Assembly: GCA_963921795.1 (NCBI GenBank)
Contig: OY997656.1
Location: forward strand, 57,194,222 to 57,258,221
Reading direction: 5' to 3'
Length of the DNA: 64,000 nucleotides
From: Nannobrachium achirus
Taxonomy: Eukaryota; Chordata; Actinopteri; Myctophiformes; Myctophidae
The position numbers and the translations under genes are program-made. Of this stretch, positions 53,970-64,000 are shown piece by piece. The notes beneath the pieces are model-generated. The model saw nothing but the letters and a program-made list of their open reading frames with translations, did no database searches and was not told where the DNA came from. Each line of letters begins with the position of its first letter. Positions within the stretch are counted from its first letter, which is position 1.

Positions 53970-54300
53970 GCGGCCATGTCAGTCCACATCACATGCGAAC
54001 TCAGTCTAGGCCCAGTCTGTGATGTGGAGGGATGTGATGCGTGTCGTCACTCACGTCGTGTCATGTGTCGTTTCACAGGACTAGAATAATAGATTATAAA
54101 AGACAAATCACGGTACGCCGCGGGCTTATCGTGATTTGTGTCTTTTATAATCATGATTTGATAATTTCTTCCCGATTGCGGCTCTTATGCGTGTCGTCAC
54201 TCACGTTGTGTCTTGTGACGTTTCACATGACTAGAATAATAGATTATAAAAGACAAATCATGGTATCGTGATTTGTCTTTTTATAATCATGATTTGATAA
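53970..54300. repeat. tandem pair of about 150-bp units with inverted TTATAAAAGACAAATCA
   Basis: GTGTCGTCACTCACG(T)..GTGTC, CACA(G/T)GACTAGAATAATAGATTATAAAAG, then the mirror CTTTTATAATCATGATTTGATAATTTCTTCCC; units at about 54037 and 54188. The first unit is preceded by GTCAGTCCACATCACATGCG. Confidence 0.9.
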
Positions 54301-54954
54301 TTTCTTCCCCTCGTTCAGGCTAGGTGATTAGGTCAGAACAGGAAGTGATGTAAGGCCGCTCATGCTCAAAGGAAAACTAAGTGATCAAATGATCACTTAG
54401 TTTTTCTCTGCTGTTGTTGTAGTCATTCATAGTATGTTTTGTATTAATGTCCTCCATAGTATGTTGTGTATTAATATCATTCACAAGTTACTTTATTGCG
54501 GTTAAAGCTTCATCACATCAATCCACATCACATACAACCAGTATGCAATGTGCATTTATGTGAGAAGTTTGTATTTATATTTTTCGGACGATGCTCGTAA
54601 TTTGGCAGAAGAGAAGAGCGAATACTGCTGCATTTGTCATTCTTGCTCGTAATTTTCAGAAGATTTTGAAGTCTAGAAGAGGAGAAGTTACTACTTACAA
54701 TCACCCATAAATTACGTAAATTATAACATTTCCTCTATATTTTATTTAACATTTATTTAACCAGTAAACCAGAAAAAAAGAACATTGAGACAATAGTCTC
54801 TATCTCAAAGGCTAAAATATAATATATCATGTTATGTATGCTGTTGTCAGGTCATTGTTGACCTGACATCCTATAGTGTGTATAGTTTATATGTACATAT
54901 GATTGTTTTAGTTATTCTACTGTTAGGCTGATACTTGGTTTACATATGATCCTA

Positions 54955-55180
54955 GATTACTATTTCTATGCATTTGATGTATTTTAGATTACTATTTCTA
55001 TGCATTTGATGTATTTTAGATTACTATTTCTATGCATTTAATGTATTTTAGATTACTATTTCTATGCATTTGATGTATTTTAGATTACTATTTCTATGCA
55101 TTTGATGCATTTTAGATTACTATTTCTATGCATTTAATGTATTTTAGATTACTATTTCTATGCATTTAATGTATTGCCTC
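54955..55180. repeat. 32-bp minisatellite ending in an L2-type SINE tail
   Basis: Seven units of ATTACTATTTCTATGCATTT plus (G/A)ATG(T/C)ATTTTAG. The last runs into TTGCTTATTGTAAATCACTCTGGATTAAGAGCGTCTG (to 55235), a relative of 17540-17600, so the array seems to have grown from a SINE copy. Confidence 0.93.
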
Positions 55181-55239
55181 GTTGATGTCCTTGCTTATTG
55201 TAAATCACTCTGGATTAAGAGCGTCTGATGAATGCTAAA

Positions 55240-58200
55240 ATTCTCTCTGCCTAAAGAAAAACCTTAAGAAAAACAATAAGAAATGTTTCCATTACATTTT
55301 GTTCTATGTTCATAAAGTGCTCCAAGTGCTCAAAGTGAAAAGTGCAGCAGCAAACGTTTAGGTCATGGGACCACGGTCAGTGCTATGACACCAAATATAA
55401 TAATATGCGGGGAAAGCCAGTCCACATCACATGCGAAACCTACTCTAGGCACAGTATGTGATGTGGATTGATGTGTCTGCGTCGTTTCACATTATGCGAG
55501 TAAAGCTTCGGTCCACGTCACATACAAACGTAACGTTAGGGCTAGGGAGGTTAGGGGTATGTGATGTGGATTGATGTGATACTCATGTCTTGTATATTTC
55601 TGCGTCACTTGCGATGCGTAATGTGATTTGCGTTGTCTCTTATTTCATGTCACTTAAGTTGCGTCGTCCGCGGGGAAAGCTCGCCACATCAGTCCACATC
55701 ACACATTGCCCATATGCGGCCAGTGTGTGATGTGCATTGATGTGATTTATGCATTATTTGTGGCTAAAGCTTGATAATCCACGGTGGTCAGTAGGCGAGG
55801 CACTGACGATGGCCCTACGACCTAAACATTTGCTGCTGAACTTTATCCTTTTAGCACTTAGACCACTTTATGAGCACCAACACAATGTAATAAAAATATA
55901 TTTCCTTGTTTGTCTAAGGAGTAGGCTGTAAGATCTACATATTTGTGCCTGGTAGCTGGGCATAATAGATTTGCAAGCTCACAATGAGCTTGTTAAGTCC
56001 GTTTTCACATTTCACAAATTGTTTCTAATTTATTGCTTAATTTTTGTTTTCTTTTATTCATGAAATGGCACGTTCTATTTGTGCTTTCTTCAAGTAATTT
56101 GAATTAATTTTAATTGTGAAGAAAATATTAAAATAGATGTACAAGCTCACAACGAGCTTGTACATCTATACATAATATTTAAAGCAATAAATTGGATTTA
56201 TTTTTAAAGTTTTGTTTTTTTACTTCATGAAATGGAACATGTTCCATTTGTGCTGCATGTGTGTAATTTAATTAATTTGAATAATACCATTTGACCCCTG
56301 GAGGAATATTCACTTATGGATCTGAAACAAACAATAAACAAACCATGGCAAAAAAAAAAAATCTGATGTAAACATCAGAGTCTCATAAGGTTTTAGATGA
56401 AGATCCAAGAGACATGTGACTATTCCCTGGGACCTTGTGAAAACAGCAGATCTACAAGCTTAGCTGGTAGATCTGCCGTTTTCAATATTTAAATTGTCCT
56501 TATTTTCAATGGAATTTCTTGGATTATGTTCAAAATAAATGTACAAAATTAGAGAATACATCTGTAAATACATTTTATGTATTGAAATAATGGTGACAAA
56601 TTATGATTGGGCAAAAGAAGCCTTAAGAAAACTATGATTTGTATTATTACATTTTTTTTCTTATTCATAAAGTACTCAAGTGCTCAAAGTGAAAAGTGCA
56701 GCGGCAAACGTTTAGGTCATAGGACCACGGTCAGTGCTATGACACCAAATATAATATGCGTGGAAAGCCTCATCAAGCCAGTCCATCACGCCAGTCCACA
56801 TCACATGCGAACGTATTCTAGGCCCAGTATGTGATGTGGATTGATGTGTCGACGTCATTTCACATTTGTGAGTAAAGCTTCGGTCCACATTACATACAAA
56901 CATAGGGTTAGGGCTAGGGCGGTTAGGAGTATGTGATGTGGATTGTTGTGATCTCATGTTTTGGATAATTTTACGCCACTGCGATGCGTAATGTGATTTG
57001 CGTTGTCACTTGCGTTGCGTCGTCCACGGGGAAAGATCGCCACGTCAGTCCACATCACATATTGCCCATATGTGGCCAGTGTGTGATGTGCATTGACGTG
57101 ATTTATGCATTATTTGTGGCTAAAGCTTCATAATCAACGGGGGTCAGTAGGCGAGGCACTGACAATGGCCCTGCGACCTTAACATTTGCTGCTGCACTTT
57201 ATCCTTTTAGCACTTAGATCGCTTTATGAGCACCAACACAATGTAATAAAAATATATTTCCTAGTTTGTCTAAGGAGTAGGCTGTAAGATCTACATATTT
57301 GTGCCTGGGCATAATAGATTTGCAAGCTCACAACGAGCTTGTACAAGTCCATTTTCATGTTTCACAAATTGTTTCTAATTTATTGCTTGATTTTTGTTTT
57401 GCTTTTGTTTTGTTTTAACCTATTCATGAAATGGCACGTTCGATTTGTGCTTGCTTCTTGTGAGCAATTTGAATACATTTTAATTGTAAAGAAAATATTA
57501 AAAGGGATTTGCAAGCTCACAAAAAGCTTGTACATCTATTTTCACTTATTTCTTTAAGCAATGAATTGGATTTCTTAAAAGTATGTCCTTTTTCTTTACT
57601 TCATGAAATGGAATATATTCCATTTGTGCTTAGCTGGTAGATCTGCTGTTTTCAATATTCTAATTTGCATTATTTTCAATGGAATTTCTTAGATTATGTT
57701 CAAAATAAATGTAAAAAATAAGAGAATACAATTGTAAATACATTTTATTTATCTTGAAATAATGCTACAAAATTATGATTGGGTAAAAGAAAAGCCTTAA
57801 GAAAACTAAGATTTTTTTGTTATTACATTTTCCTTATTTTGAATGGAATTTCTTGGATTATGTTCAAAATATATGTGAAAAAGAAGAGAATAAATCTGTA
57901 AATACATTGCATTTGTCTTGAAATAATGGTAAAAAAATATGATTGGGTATAAGGAATCCTCAAGAAAACTACGATTTGTATTTATTACATTTTTGCTCTC
58001 ATAAAGTGCTCCAAGTGCTCAAATTGAAAAGTGCAGCAGCAAACGTTTAGGTCATAGGACCACGGTCAGTGCTATGGCACCAAATATAATGTGCGGGGAA
58101 AGTTTCATCATCACGCCAGTCCACATCACATGTGAACGTACTCTAGGCCCAGTATGTGATGTGGATTGATGTGTCGGTGTCGTTTCACATTATGCGAGTA

Positions 58201-60062
58201 AAGCTTCGGTCCACATCACATACACACGTAGGGTTAGGGCTAGGGAGGTTAGGGGTATGTGATGTGGATTGATGTCATACTCATGTCTTGTATATTTATG
58301 CGTCACTTGCGATGCGTAGTGTGATTTACGTTGTCTCTTATTTCATGTCACTTGCGTTGCGTCGTCCACGGGGAAAGCTCGCCACGTCAGTCCACATCAC
58401 ATATTGTCCATATGTGGCCAGTGTGTGATGTGCATTGATGTGATTTATGCATTATTTGTGGCTAAAGCTTCCTAATCCACGGCGGTCAGTAGGCGAGGCA
58501 CTGACAATGGCCCTACGATCTTAACATTTGCTGCTGCACTTTATCCTTTTAGCACTTAGACCACTTTATGAGCAACACAATGTAATAAAAATATATTTCC
58601 CAGTTTGTCTAAGGAGTAGGCTGTAAAATCTACATATTTGTGCCTGGTAGCTGGGCATAATAGATTTGCAAGCTCACAATCAGCTTTCTAAGTCTATTTT
58701 CACTTTTCTTTCACATTGTTTCATTTTGTTCTCATTTATTGCTTACTTCACTTTTGTATTTATTTTTTATTCATGAAATGGCACGTTCTATTTGTGTTTG
58801 TTGCTTGTATGTAATTTTAATTAATTTTAATTGTAAATGGTAAATGGTAAATGGTGCATTTATATAGCGCTTTTAATCCAAAGCGCTTTACATAGATTGT
58901 GCATTACATTCACCCATTCACACACACATTCATACACCGGTGGCGGAGGAAGCCATGCAAGGCACCAACCTACTCACCGGAGGCAATTAGGGGTTCAGAG
59001 TCTTGCCCAAGGACCCTTCGACATTAACTCAGGGGGAGCCCGGATTCGAACTGGGAACCCTTCAGGATTTATACCCTTCGTTCTCTAATACCAGTTTCTC
59101 TACCCCTGAGCTATGCCGCCCCAATTGTAAAGTGAAAATATATTTACAAGCTCACAACGAGCCTGTAAGTCTATTTTAAATTTTCTTTTACAAACTGTTT
59201 CTAATGTATTGCTTAATTTTTGTTTAACTTATTCATGAAATGGCACGTTCTATTTATGCTTCTTGTGTGCAATTTGAATACATTTTAATTGTAAAAATAT
59301 TGAAATAGATTTGCAAGCTCACGACAAGCTTGTACATCTATTTTCACTATTTCTTTAAGCAATGAATTGGATTTTATTTTAAGAAAACTATGATTTTCTT
59401 ATTACATTTTACTTATTTTAAATGGATTTTCTTGGATTATCTTCAAAATAAATGTAACAAAGACGAGAATAAATCTGTAAATACATTTTATTTGTCTTAA
59501 AATAATGGTAAAGAATTGTTGATTTGCAAAAAGAAAAGCCTTAAGAAAACTAGGATTTTTATTTGTTACATTGTTGTTCCATGTTCATAAAGTGCTCCAA
59601 GTTCTCAAAGTGAAAAGTGCAGCGGCAAACGTTTAGGTCATAGGACCACGGTCAGTGCTATGACACCAAATATAATATGCGGGGAAAGCTTCATCATGCC
59701 AGTCCACATCACATGCAAACGTATTCTAGGCCCAGTATGTGATGTTGATTGATGTGTCGGCGTTGTTTCTTATGCGAGTAAAGCTTCGGTCCACATCACA
59801 TACAAAAATAGGGTTAGGGCTAGGGAGGTCAGGGGTATGTGATGTGGATTGATGTGATCTCATGTCTTGTGTAATTTTGCGCCACTTGCATGTGATTTGC
59901 GTTTTCTCTATCATTTTCACGTCACACCACGGCGGTCAGTAGGCGAGGCACTGACGATGGCCCTACGACCCAAACATTTGCTGCTGCACTTTATCCTTTT
60001 AGCACTTAGATCACTTTATGAGCACAAACAAAATGTAAAATAAATATCTTTCTTAGTTTGTC
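55240..60062. repeat. tandem array of about 1.3-kb units (about 3.6 copies)
   Basis: AAGTGAAAAGTGCAGC(A/G)GCAAACG followed by TTTAGGTCAT(A/G)GGACCACGG recurs at about 55335, 56687, 58025 and 59608. Each unit continues with three inverted modules (TCCACATCACAT...ATGTGATGTGGA), then GGTCAGTAGGCGAGGCACTGAC, TTGCTGCTGCACTTTATCC, and hairpins GCAAGCTCACAACGAGCTTG. The third unit holds a SINE (58835-59125); the fourth is shortened. No open frame is conserved. Confidence 0.95.
58835..59125 (-). mobile_element. tRNA-derived SINE, reverse, inside satellite unit 3
   Basis: AAATGGTGCATTTATATAGCGC (tail), CACCGGTGGCGGAGGAAGCC, CCCGGATTCGAACTGGG (B-box reverse), CCTGAGCTATGCCGCCCC (A-box reverse). The flanks AATTGTAA at 58828 and CAATTGTAAAGTG at 59122 suggest a short target duplication. 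Confidence 0.92.
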
Positions 60063-60600
60063 TATGAAATTTTCCTTAAGCGTTTCGTGAACAGATACTT
60101 TTTCTTGTTTCCAATTGTATAAAGGGGCAAAGCTACAGCTAGATTTTGTGGAGATGTTTTTTTTAATTGATTGATTGGTATTGTGCATCTCTTATAACAA
60201 GTTTGTTTTGTAAAGTTACATAGAAGACTGTGGATTGAACTATTATTTTAATCAAAAATTAAACGCACTATTGTAACGTGAACATCATGTAATAATTCTA
60301 CAAAAGGACTGCTTTGCTGCATACCTTCTTACTGTTTTTATTTCATTTCTATATTCCATTTGTATTGTATGCTGTAATCCCAAAGCGGATTCCTCAAGAC
60401 ACCTACCACACTTGCAATTTCCAGGAATTGTAGCTTTCTAGTTTTGCTATTGTACTCTTTAAACTGCTATTTCTTAGTGTAGTGTCTCGGTAAACTGGAA
60501 TTACTGTTAAACTGTCTCTATACATTCGGTGTATCGGTTTGCTCTGTATAAATGGTCTGATAAATACTGTACAATGTCAAGTGACTTTACCAAAATGTAT
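60063..60600. other. stretch without recognised gene
   Basis: AT-rich, no supported feature. Confidence 0.45.
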
Positions 60601-60633
60601 GACTTGTTAAAAAAAAAAAAAAAAAAAGCAAAA

Positions 60634-60700
60634 GGCACTGGTATGGAACTCTTGGTTTACCGGGACGGGGTTCAATTCCCTGCAGTGCCCTGCTTTTTTT
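60634..60700 (+). other. tRNA-like short RNA gene or pseudogene, copy 1
   Basis: GGCACTG...CAGTGCC forms a perfect 7-bp acceptor-like stem. CGGGG-TTCAATT-CCCTG is a canonical T arm directly before it. Only about 25 nt lie between, too few for full D and anticodon arms. CTGCTTTTTTTTT follows, a possible Pol III terminator. Homologous to 63221-63276. Confidence 0.45.
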
Positions 60701-61187
60701 TTGTATTTATTTTGCTCATTATGTTGCATCTTGGGTTGGGATCCTTATTTTTGTTTTAATGAACCGTCTTTGAAAACCCCCAGAAGACAACATACCTTTT
60801 GTCGAAACTCAAGATTGTCGACCTTTTTCAAAGTCTTCGAAAACCCCCAGAAGATATGCTATAGACTTTTGTTGAAACTCACAATGTTTTGTTTTTTCTT
60901 TTATTGTATACAGGTATTATTATAGTGGCTCTGAAAGATGTCTAGAGACCCTCTGGACCTCAACTATATTCATATATAAAAATATTTATAGAATCATATT
61001 ATAAAATGTCAGTCAGAAAGTGGTGAAGTCGTCCTTAAGGGTGAGGGTTTAACAGACCAAACTGCAGCTACTGTTACTACTGTCGTTTCTGGTGTATTGT
61101 TGTTGAAGGCAACCGTTCAACTCAATTACATTGGGGATGATTTTAGCTCAAGCCTCAAAGGAAATCTGCCCAGGACTCACTGGTAAA
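60701..61187. repeat. repeats of CTTTGAAAACCCCCAGAAGA
   Basis: TCTTTGAAAACCCCCAGAAGAC...TTTTGTCGAAACTCA recurs twice (60768, 60834), and a relative lies after the second tRNA-like copy (63595). The rest is unrecognised. Confidence 0.6.
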
Positions 61188-61258
61188 AATGGCTGATGTA
61201 CAAGCTAACAATGTGTTGCTTCGTGCCACATTGTTGGCTTGTATCTGCTGTTTTCACT
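61188..61258. repeat. hairpin-core copy
   Basis: GGCTGATGTACAAGCTAACAATGTG and CACATTGTTGGCTTGTATCTGC. Confidence 0.88.
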
Positions 61259-61539
61259 AGTACTTATGTTTATTCATTTTTGTTTGCACTTATTATATGA
61301 CTTGATTTTTGTATTTACATTTTGGAAAAAAAAATATATATATATATATTTCTTTGATTGTATGTATTCAAGGATATTTTCTTCTATCAGTGTCTTAGCA
61401 CATAGGGTGTATAGTCCAGTGTAAATGTGCCTGCCATGCAATGGCGAAACGCTTATTGTAATCTTGTAATTGATTAAGCCCTGCCCCCTCTGTATTCCTA
61501 TTGGAACTCCAGTCAGTGATGATACTAGGTTTTTAATGT

Positions 61540-61960
61540 AATGGGTCCCGGGACCCACAGGTGGTCATTCAAATGGGTCCCAGAAATGTTTTATGAGTCC
61601 TCAATACAATGTTTTCGAGCGCTGTGAGCTTGTAGATCGGCTATTTTCAAAATGTTTGCCTATTTCTTATATTTATTTTACAATTTGGCTAATGTTTGAA
61701 CTTAGAACTAGGATTTCTAAATACACTAGGCTACAGACACCCATTTAATTATATTTATATCACTGGGACCCCAATTTATATTAAATGTTAAAATACTAGA
61801 GTACAAATGGAACGGGTCCATTTGGTTCCATTTGTTCACCGAGTTACAGACCCATAAAGTTCTATTTGGTTCCTAACTATCATTTATCTGGGGACCCCCT
61901 GGAACTCCCTCAAGGACCCAGGACCCCACTTTGAGAACCACTAGTGAAAATAGTTTTTAG
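61540..61960. mobile_element. hAT-like remnants
   Basis: GGGTCCCGGGACCCACAGG, half hairpin GCGCTGTGAGCTTGTAGATCGGC, GGGTCCATTTGGTTCCATTTG and CCCCACTTTGAGAACCACTAG, as at 6165-6300. Confidence 0.55.
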
Positions 61961-62236
61961 CTGTTCCAGGTTTAACTGATAATAAATCTTTACAGTGTTT
62001 ATCTTACACAATACATTAAAAAACGAATTAAACTATCTAAACTAATATAGCAACTTAAGTAGAAGTAAATTATTTTAACATGGACTCCAATGGAGGCGCA
62101 TCCCCGGGACCCCAGGACCATGACATGAATGAGTCCCTGGGCGACTTGAATGAGTTTTTGATAAGGGATGCGCACGTAATGACATCACTGACTCCAGTTC
62201 ACAGCATGGTACCGTCTTGAAACTTGGTGTCTGGAC

Positions 62237-62734
62237 TTAAAGTTATACCATGTAACTTTTTTTATAAAACAAATCTTAAAATGGTCCTAACTGTTAAATC
62301 GCTAAAGTTTTAGAACCCCCACTCCGTTATTTTCAGCTTCAAAAGCCCTCTCTTTATATGTTTTCTATGAGCCTTGAGGGGGGGAGAATTTCGCGGCAAA
62401 ATGACGTCATCATACTACCGGCCAATCACAGCGAGGGTTATACACTGCCGGCCAATCACAGCGCATCTTGGAGTGGGGTCGCTAGGGCGGCCATATTTGT
62501 AGTCTCCCGTGTGTCTCTATACTCGGGTGCACGGTGAAGCATGGGTGAAGGAGTGTATCTCCGGAATGGCTGAACGCACAGGAACCAGGGACCCCTCAAA
62601 AGATAGATCTCGGCGAGGTGGAGGCAGACGCGGGGGTGTGAGAACCGAAAAACGGCCAAAAGACGCGGACGAGACCGAGGTTTGCTATAGAGCTACTGAC
62701 CACAAGTTGAGCAACTTACACAGCATAGCTTTAA
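62237..62734 (+). mobile_element. TTAA-type element with TTAAAG(T/C)TAT(A/G)C ends
   Basis: TTAAAGTTATACCATGTAACTTTT at the left is mirrored by GCAACTTACACAGCATAGCTTTAA. It contains an open frame at 62566-62745 (MAERTGTRDPSKDRSRRG...) that is arginine-rich and overruns the element; no domain recognised. The duplicated GGCCAATCACAGCG (62420, 62450) suggests a captured promoter-like segment. Confidence 0.75.
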
Positions 62735-62769
62735 ACGGCAAATAGGGACTTACTTAAGCCCTGCCTACG

Positions 62770-62975
62770 TTTAAGCCCAGCCCCATCTTCCTATTGGCTG
62801 AGCTTTAAAACAGCTATAACTCCAGTTTGCAGCATGGTACTGTCTCGAAAGTACTTAGATAGCCAATAGGAATGAGCTGTAATGATAAGCACCACCTCTG
62901 TCTTGCCTCTTGGCTGAGCTTTAAACCGACATAACTCCAGTTTGCAGCATGTTACTGGTCTCAAACTCGGTAGGT
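62770..62975. repeat. degenerate repeats of ATAACTCCAGTTTGCAGCATG
   Basis: TTGGCTGAGCTTTAAA.C, then ATAACTCCAGTTTGCAGCATG(G/T)TACTG occurs at 62816 and 62931; an earlier relative (GACTCCAGTTCACAGCATGG) is at 62192. Confidence 0.8.
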
Positions 62976-62999
62976 GGTCCGACGGCTAACGGCTAACCG

Positions 63000-63125
63000 C
63001 TAATGCTAACTGCTACTTCCGCCAATGTTAAAAATGCTAATGCTAACACTAAAATGCTAATGCTAATGTTAAAAAAGTTAATGCTAATGCAACAAATGCT
63101 AATATTAAAAATGCTAATGTATACA
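63000..63125. repeat. (AATGCTAATGCT)n degenerate repeat
   Basis: GCTAATGCTAAC, AAAATGCTAATG words, repeated again at 63862-63900. Confidence 0.85.
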
Positions 63126-63220
63126 CTCAGCGAGCTGCAGGCACACTTAAAATTTCGTAGGAATTTTCTTTTCTAATAGTTACGTTTGTCTTCCACCTGT
63201 AATTATGTCAAGAAGCAAAA

Positions 63221-63290
63221 GACGCTGGTCTGGCACTCCTGGTTCACTAGGATGGGGTTCAATTCCCTGCGGTGTCCTGCTGATTGCACT
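63221..63290 (+). other. tRNA-like short RNA gene or pseudogene, copy 2
   Basis: GACGCTG...CGGTGTC pairs with two wobbles, so the stem is kept despite changes from copy 1. TGGGG-TTCAATT-CCCTG is the T arm. Flanked by AGCAAAA as in copy 1. Confidence 0.45.
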
Positions 63291-64000
63291 TACAGGGATG
63301 TTGGTTTGAGGGGTTGGTTGTACAACTGTATTGATTCATGTTCTGAGCTTTCCTTCCTTTCCACTTCCTTTTCATTAATTTTAATTCTTCTTCTGTCCTG
63401 GTTCTATATAATCTAGATATATAAATTGTATGTGCAATATCTATACATTATGTGTGCTAGATTTGTGCATTTATGGATATAGAACGCATAGAATCTAAAA
63501 ACAAAAACACAGATCTAGAACACAATTTATAGATCTAGAACAGAGAATATAAAAACCTGATTTTGTCAAAATTCAAGATTTTCCACCTTTTTTTTCAAAG
63601 TCCTCGAAAACCACCAAAGACGACCAAAGCTATCGTCAAAACATGTGTTGTATAGCTCACCAAGACAGACGTGTGGTTAATTTTTTTTCTGATTGTCTTC
63701 GAAACCCCCAAAAAGACAAGACATTGTATGCCGTTAAAACAAAGATTCTTAAATTTCCGATAGTGCCCATCTTTTAGTATGTTTTATAGCTTGTCGAGAT
63801 GAACGTGTGGATGTTTGACATATTGCTGTGCGAACCCTGGAACCCTAATTTTTTTTCGACAAATGCTAATGCTAACAAATGCTACTGCTAACAACAACCG
63901 CTATACAAGGACACACTTAGCAAGCTGCAGGTACACTTAAAATGTCTTCGAAATGTTCTCCTTAATTCTAAATCTAATCCTAGATTTTTCAAAGTGCGAT
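63291..64000. other. window end, no gene seen
   Basis: Contains GAGCTGCAGG-type text at 63130 and again at 63921 (GCAAGCTGCAGGTACACTTAAAATG), pointing to a repeat of about 790 bp. TAGATCTAGAAC low complexity near 63510. Confidence 0.5.

Noticed and set aside
55240..60062. Telomere or centromere sequence because of AGGGTTAGGGCTAGGG
   Set aside because: Only two to three TTAGGG-like words per unit; there is no long telomeric run, so this is left as a satellite with unknown role.

Overview
The window looks like teleost fish nuclear DNA. It has widely spaced short exons with GT-AG introns, dense CA/TA/GACA microsatellites, tRNA-headed SINEs, 5'-truncated LINEs, many non-autonomous DNA transposons with TTAA or 8-bp target duplications, and two genes from families well represented in fish. 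No operons, bacterial genes or CRISPR arrays are present. All calls come from reading the sequence; no database was searched.

Layout. Positions 1-4,980 hold tandem arrays (a 32-bp unit at 30-415, a 59-bp unit at 455-770), a 499-bp direct duplication (1,339-2,350) and transposon debris. Positions 4,985-23,708 (+) carry the 3' eleven exons of a smoothelin-like gene. It has a proline-rich middle encoded by same-phase exons, then a C-terminal calponin-homology (CH) domain ending ...[16 protein letters not shown]. Every exon phase joins without a break (1,620 nt, 539 residues plus stop), and the 5' end lies outside the window. Positions 23,710-32,060 are intergenic repeats. Positions 32,125-38,806 (+) carry a complete five-exon gene for a secreted C1q-domain protein (about 302 residues: signal peptide, coiled coil, gC1q domain). 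Positions 38,800-64,000 hold no gene I can support. They contain nested MITEs and hAT-like elements, a pentanucleotide array (49,803-50,385), and a run of about 3.6 tandem 1.3-kb units (55,240-60,060) rich in short inverted repeats.

Two patterns stand out. First, in five of the 16 coding exons a tandem minisatellite starts inside the last coding bases and runs outward, so each unit copies the exon end with its splice donor or stop codon (smoothelin-like exons 5, 9, 10 and 11; C1q exon 5). At two other exons the 3' splice site sits directly against a microsatellite. Second, one short core, GATCTACAAGCTCACAACG, recurs dozens of times. It occurs as perfect or near-perfect hairpins inside several unrelated transposon families, as a tandem array at the window start, and as half-sites in the 1.3-kb satellite. 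These are the best candidates for something undescribed. The two genes show no sign of working together.
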